A stretch of DNA of 64,000 bases from Rhizobium sp. BK316. Lineage in GTDB: Bacteria > Pseudomonadota > Alphaproteobacteria > Rhizobiales > Rhizobiaceae. Below the pieces are notes generated by a model. The model saw nothing but the letters and a program-made list of their open reading frames with translations. It searched no databases and was not told the origin of the DNA. Position 1 is the first letter of the stretch. Each line of letters starts with the position of its first letter. This document shows, piece after piece, positions 61,270-64,000 of the stretch. A program made the position numbers and the translations under genes. The stretch is taken from assembly GCF_014193695.1 (NCBI RefSeq), contig NZ_JACHZR010000001.1, positions 1,587,309 through 1,651,308 of the forward strand, given 5' to 3'.

Positions 61270-62727
61270 TCAGGCGAGGCCGCCGATGTGGAAGGATTTC
61301 ATTTCGAGATATTCCTCGATGCCGGCCTGCGCGCCTTCGCGGCCGAGCCCCGACTGCTTGACGCCGCCGAAGGGGGCGACCTCGGTCGAGATGGCGCCGG
61401 TGTTGAGGCCCACCATGCCGAATTCGAGCGCTTCGCCGACCCGCCAGGCGCGCTTGAGGCTTTCCGTATAGAAATAGGCGGCAAGGCCGTAGGGCGTGCC
61501 GTTGGCTATGGCGAGCGCCTCTTCCTCGGTCTCGAAGCGAAAGAGCGGCGCGACGGGACCGAAGGTCTCCTCGCTGGCAAGCTGCATCTCGGTGGTCGCG
61601 CCGGTCAGGACCATGGGGGCTGTATATTGCCGGCCGGCCGGCAGCTCCGCTCTTCTGGTGACGATCGTCGCGCCTTTGGCCAGCGCATCATCGATGTGGC
61701 GGTTGATCTTGGCGATCGCCGCCTCGTTGATCATAGGCCCGATCGCCACGCCTGTTTCCGTTCCCGGACCGACCTTCATCCTGTCGACACGGGCCGCGAG
61801 CTTCTCGGCAAAGGCGTCATAGACGCCGGCCTGGACGAGAATGCGGTTGGCGCAGACGCAGGTCTGGCCGCCATTGCGGAATTTCGAGGCGATCGTGCCC
61901 TCGACAGCGGCATCGAGATCTGCATCGTCGAAGACAATGAACGGCGCGTTGCCGCCGAGTTCCAGGGAAAGCCGCTTCACGCTGTCGGCGGCACCCCGCA
62001 TCAACAGCGAGCCGACGCGGGTCGAGCCGGTGAAGGAGATCTTGCGGACCGCCTCGTTGGCCATGATCTCGTTGCCGATCCCGGTCGGCATGCCGGTGAC
62101 GATGTTGATCACGCCGGCCGGAATGCCGGCTTTTTCAGCAAGCCAGCCGATGGCGAGCGCCGAAAACGGCGTGAATTCCGAGGGCTTGATGACGACGGTG
62201 CAGCCGGCGGCGAGTGCGGGCGCCACCTTGCGGGTGATCATAGCATTCGGAAAGTTCCAGGGCGTGATGATGCCGCAGACGCCGACCGGCTCCTTCAGCA
62301 CCACAATACGGCGGTCCGCCGCCGGCGAGGGGATCGTGTGGCCGCCGATTCGGCGGGCTTCCTCGGCAAACCATTTGACGAAGGAGGCGCCATAGCGGAT
62401 CTCGCCGCGCGCCTCGTCGAGCGGCTTGCCCTGTTCCGTAGTCAGGATCAGCGCCAGATCCTCGATATGGTCGATCATCAGCGCGTGCCAGGCCTCCAGC
62501 AGCGCGGCGCGCTCGGCATGGGTCTTTTTCTTCCATGGACCATAGGCCGCCTCGGCGGCTTCGATCGCGGCGCGCGTTTCGGCGGCTCCCATGTCGGGCA
62601 CCGTGCCGATGACCGTTTGCGTGGCCGGATCGGTGACCTCGACGCTATTGCCGGATGCGGCGGCAATCCATTTTCCGCCGATGAGCGCCTGTTGCCGGAA
62701 GAGGCCGGTTTCCTTCAAGTTCTGCAT
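61270..62727 (-). CDS. gabD: NADP-dependent succinate-semialdehyde dehydrogenase
   Basis: Aldehyde dehydrogenase of 485 residues, close to GabD. Marks are TPWNFPNAMITRKVAPALAA, GSTRVGSLLMRGAADSVKRL, the base in LELGGNAPFIVFDDADLD and the nucleophile in GGQTCVCANRILVQ, followed by EETFGPVAPLFRF. The start LFRQQALIGGKWIAA is typical. It oxidises succinate semialdehyde to succinate, closing GABA or putrescine catabolism. It is 22 bases downstream of the tartrate-dehydrogenase-like gene on the minus strand. GabD-type selectivity is inferred from overall resemblance. Confidence 0.88.
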   Translation of the reverse strand: MQNLKETGLFRQQALIGGKWIAAASGNSVEVTDPATQTVIGTVPDMGAAETRAAIEAAEAAYGPWKKKTHAERAALLEAWHALMIDHIEDLALILTTEQGKPLDEARGEIRYGASFVKWFAEEARRIGGHTIPSPAADRRIVVLKEPVGVCGIITPWNFPNAMITRKVAPALAAGCTVVIKPSEFTPFSALAIGWLAEKAGIPAGVINIVTGMPTGIGNEIMANEAVRKISFTGSTRVGSLLMRGAADSVKRLSLELGGNAPFIVFDDADLDAAVEGTIASKFRNGGQTCVCANRILVQAGVYDAFAEKLAARVDRMKVGPGTETGVAIGPMINEAAIAKINRHIDDALAKGATIVTRRAELPAGRQYTAPMVLTGATTEMQLASEETFGPVAPLFRFETEEEALAIANGTPYGLAAYFYTESLKRAWRVGEALEFGMVGLNTGAISTEVAPFGGVKQSGLGREGAQAGIEEYLEMKSFHIGGLA

Positions 62728-62749
62728 CTGTCTATCCCCGATGAAGATG

Positions 62750-63790
62750 TTACAACTGAGCGAGAATGGAGGCCGTGATCGCCTCGGTTCTGTCCTTGCC
62801 CTGGATCGTGCGGATGCCGCAGGCGGTGGTCCATTCGATCGCCTTGATGATGGCGCCGGCGGCGGCTCTCTCGCCGAGGTGATCGAGCATCATGGCGCCG
62901 GACCAGATGGCGGCGATCGGATTGGCGATGCCGAGATGGGCGATGTCGGGCGCCGATCCATGTACGGGTTCGAACATCGACGGCGCGCTACGATCGGGAT
63001 TGATATTGGCGGAGGCGGCAAAGCCGAGCCCGCCCTGGATGGCGGCGCCGAGGTCGGTCAGGATATCGCCGAAGAGATTGGAGGCGACGACCACATCGAG
63101 GCTTTCCGGCGCCATCACCATGCGCGCCGCCATGGCATCGATGTGATAGCTCGTGACCTCGACATCGGCGTATTCATCGGCGAGCTTACGGGTGATCTCG
63201 TCCCAGAAGACCATCGAAAATTTCTGGGCGTTCGACTTCGTCACCGAGGCGAGCTTGCCGCGGCGGGCGCGCGCCTGTTCGAATGCGAAGCGCAGGATGC
63301 GTTCGACGCCCGTCCGGGTGAAGATCGATGTCTCGACGGCGACCTCGTCCGCCGTGCCCTGATGGACGCGGCCGCCGGCGCCGGAATATTCGCCCTCGGT
63401 GTTTTCGCGGATGCAGAGGATATCGAAGCCTGCCGATCTCAGCGGACCCTGCACGCCGGGCAGCAGCCGATGCGGGCGGATATTGGCATATTGCACGAAG
63501 CTCTTGCGGATCGGCAGCAAAAGGCCATGCAGCGATACCGAATCCGGCACCTCCGCCGGCCAGCCGACTGCGCCGAGCAGAATGGCGTCGAAGCCGCGCA
63601 GCGTCTCGATGCCATCGGCCGGCATCATCGCGCCGGTTTCTTTGTAGAAGGCGCAGGACCAGGGGAATTCCTCACCGTCAAGCATGAAGCCCGTCTTGTC
63701 GGCTGCCTTCTGCAGCACCAACCAGGCGGCTGCAGTGACATCGCGTCCGATGCCGTCGCCGGGAATAAGAGCGATCCGATAGTTTGTCAT
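62750..63790 (-). CDS. tartrate dehydrogenase/D-malate dehydrogenase-like enzyme (isocitrate/isopropylmalate dehydrogenase family)
   Basis: A 346-residue beta-decarboxylating dehydrogenase: IALIPGDGIGRDVTAAAW, LLGAVGWPAEVPDSVSLHGL, the substrate loop CIRENTEGEYSGAGGRVHQG, TKSNAQKFSMVFWDE, and SNLFGDILTDLGAAIQGG with the metal aspartates. The absence of the leucine-rich LeuB loop and the presence of VPDSVSLHGLLLPIRKSF point to the tartrate/D-malate dehydrogenase (TtuC/DmlA) branch. It lies 13 bases after the partial aldehyde dehydrogenase gene and before gabD in one minus-strand operon. Confidence 0.87.
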   Translation of the reverse strand: MTNYRIALIPGDGIGRDVTAAAWLVLQKAADKTGFMLDGEEFPWSCAFYKETGAMMPADGIETLRGFDAILLGAVGWPAEVPDSVSLHGLLLPIRKSFVQYANIRPHRLLPGVQGPLRSAGFDILCIRENTEGEYSGAGGRVHQGTADEVAVETSIFTRTGVERILRFAFEQARARRGKLASVTKSNAQKFSMVFWDEITRKLADEYADVEVTSYHIDAMAARMVMAPESLDVVVASNLFGDILTDLGAAIQGGLGFAASANINPDRSAPSMFEPVHGSAPDIAHLGIANPIAAIWSGAMMLDHLGERAAAGAIIKAIEWTTACGIRTIQGKDRTEAITASILAQL

Positions 63791-63803
63791 GGCGATATCC
63801 TCC

Positions 63804-64000
63804 TCAAAGGCTGATCAAGACGCTCTTGCTCTTGCGGTTGGCGTGATAGGCCTCGCGGCCGAGATCCTTGCCGATGCCCGACTGCTTGTAGCCGCCGGTC
63901 GGCAGGATATGATCGCGCGAGCGGTTGTATCGGTTGACCCAGACCGTTCCGGTCTGCAGACGGCGGGTGAGCCGGATTGCCCGGGAAAGGTCCCGGGTGA
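63804..64000 (-). CDS. aldehyde dehydrogenase, C-terminal part (runs off the window)
   Basis: The last 65 codons of an aldehyde dehydrogenase gene whose start lies beyond the right edge. The peptide reads TGTVWVNRYNRSRDH, then PTGGYKQSGIGKDLGREA and a KSVLISL end. The GGYKQSG block is the conserved end of the catalytic fold. It is probably the first visible gene of the operon with the tartrate-dehydrogenase-like enzyme and GabD. Confidence 0.85.
   Translation of the reverse strand, partial: TRDLSRAIRLTRRLQTGTVWVNRYNRSRDHILPTGGYKQSGIGKDLGREAYHANRKSKSVLISL

Noticed and set aside
1..64000. CRISPR arrays, rRNA or tRNA genes, replication origin genes
   Set aside because: No regularly spaced repeats, no rRNA or tRNA sequence and no repABC or parAB genes were seen anywhere in the window.

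Overview
The window reads as an accessory replicon (plasmid or chromid) of a member of the Rhizobiaceae (Rhizobium, Agrobacterium or Ensifer type). The evidence is indirect: about six ABC importers for sugars, amino compounds or peptides, each with its own catabolic genes and regulator; rhizobial-style paralogues (a NodD-like LysR, a BlcC-like lactonase, opine-oxidase-like complexes); a high-GC background; several decayed IS fragments and broken genes; and no rRNA, tRNA or ribosomal genes. The species cannot be fixed from the sequence alone.

Layout, left half. A lone sugar-binding protein (26-1156, rest of its system outside the window) and an IS6-type remnant precede a minus-strand fructoside module (1562-8572): LacI regulator, CUT1 binding protein, two permeases, a cytoplasmic GH32 fructosidase and a MalK-type ATPase. 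A CUT2 sugar importer follows (8938-12604), then a junkyard (12605-17830) with a truncated Gfo/Idh/MocA dehydrogenase, IS110 and FMN-reductase fragments, a VapBC toxin-antitoxin pair, an extra FtsI-like penicillin-binding protein and a frameshifted LysR gene.

Middle. From 18079 to 29825 lies a compact aromatic-degradation island: Tat-exported amidohydrolase, NodD-like LysR, TetR, then on the plus strand a BKACE (DUF849) enzyme, a C-C-type alpha/beta hydrolase, a two-subunit LigAB extradiol dioxygenase, a flavin monooxygenase, an enol-lactonase-like hydrolase, an MFS carrier and both subunits of a succinyl-CoA:3-oxoacid CoA-transferase. Read together they describe uptake, hydroxylation, ring opening and disposal of a beta-keto acid. 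BKACE would make acetoacetate and the CoA-transferase would activate it. This combination is the best candidate for an undescribed pathway here. Next is a GntR-controlled CUT2 importer with a BlcC-like metallo-lactonase (30018-35711).

Right half (36574-64000) is devoted to amine, amino-acid and acid-sugar breakdown: an aldehyde dehydrogenase with a three-component opine-oxidase-like dehydrogenase (its 2Fe-2S subunit appears frameshifted), two paralogous DAO-type flavoproteins, an Asp/Glu-racemase-like protein with OtnK/OtnC, a threonine-dehydratase/ornithine-cyclodeaminase pair of the EutB/EutC or BhcB/BhcD kind, an Lrp regulator, and a large operon joining GNAT, class III aminotransferase, HAD hydrolase and a dipeptide-type ABC importer. 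Opposite it run a second HAD and a PuuB-like oxidase, followed by succinate-semialdehyde dehydrogenase, a tartrate-dehydrogenase-like enzyme and a partial aldehyde dehydrogenase.

Recurring regulatory architecture: strong inverted repeats follow several binding-protein genes (9907, 32218, 54017), which would favour excess binding protein over membrane components. Candidate operators are visible for the LacI, TetR and GntR regulators, and a structured leader precedes the BKACE operon.
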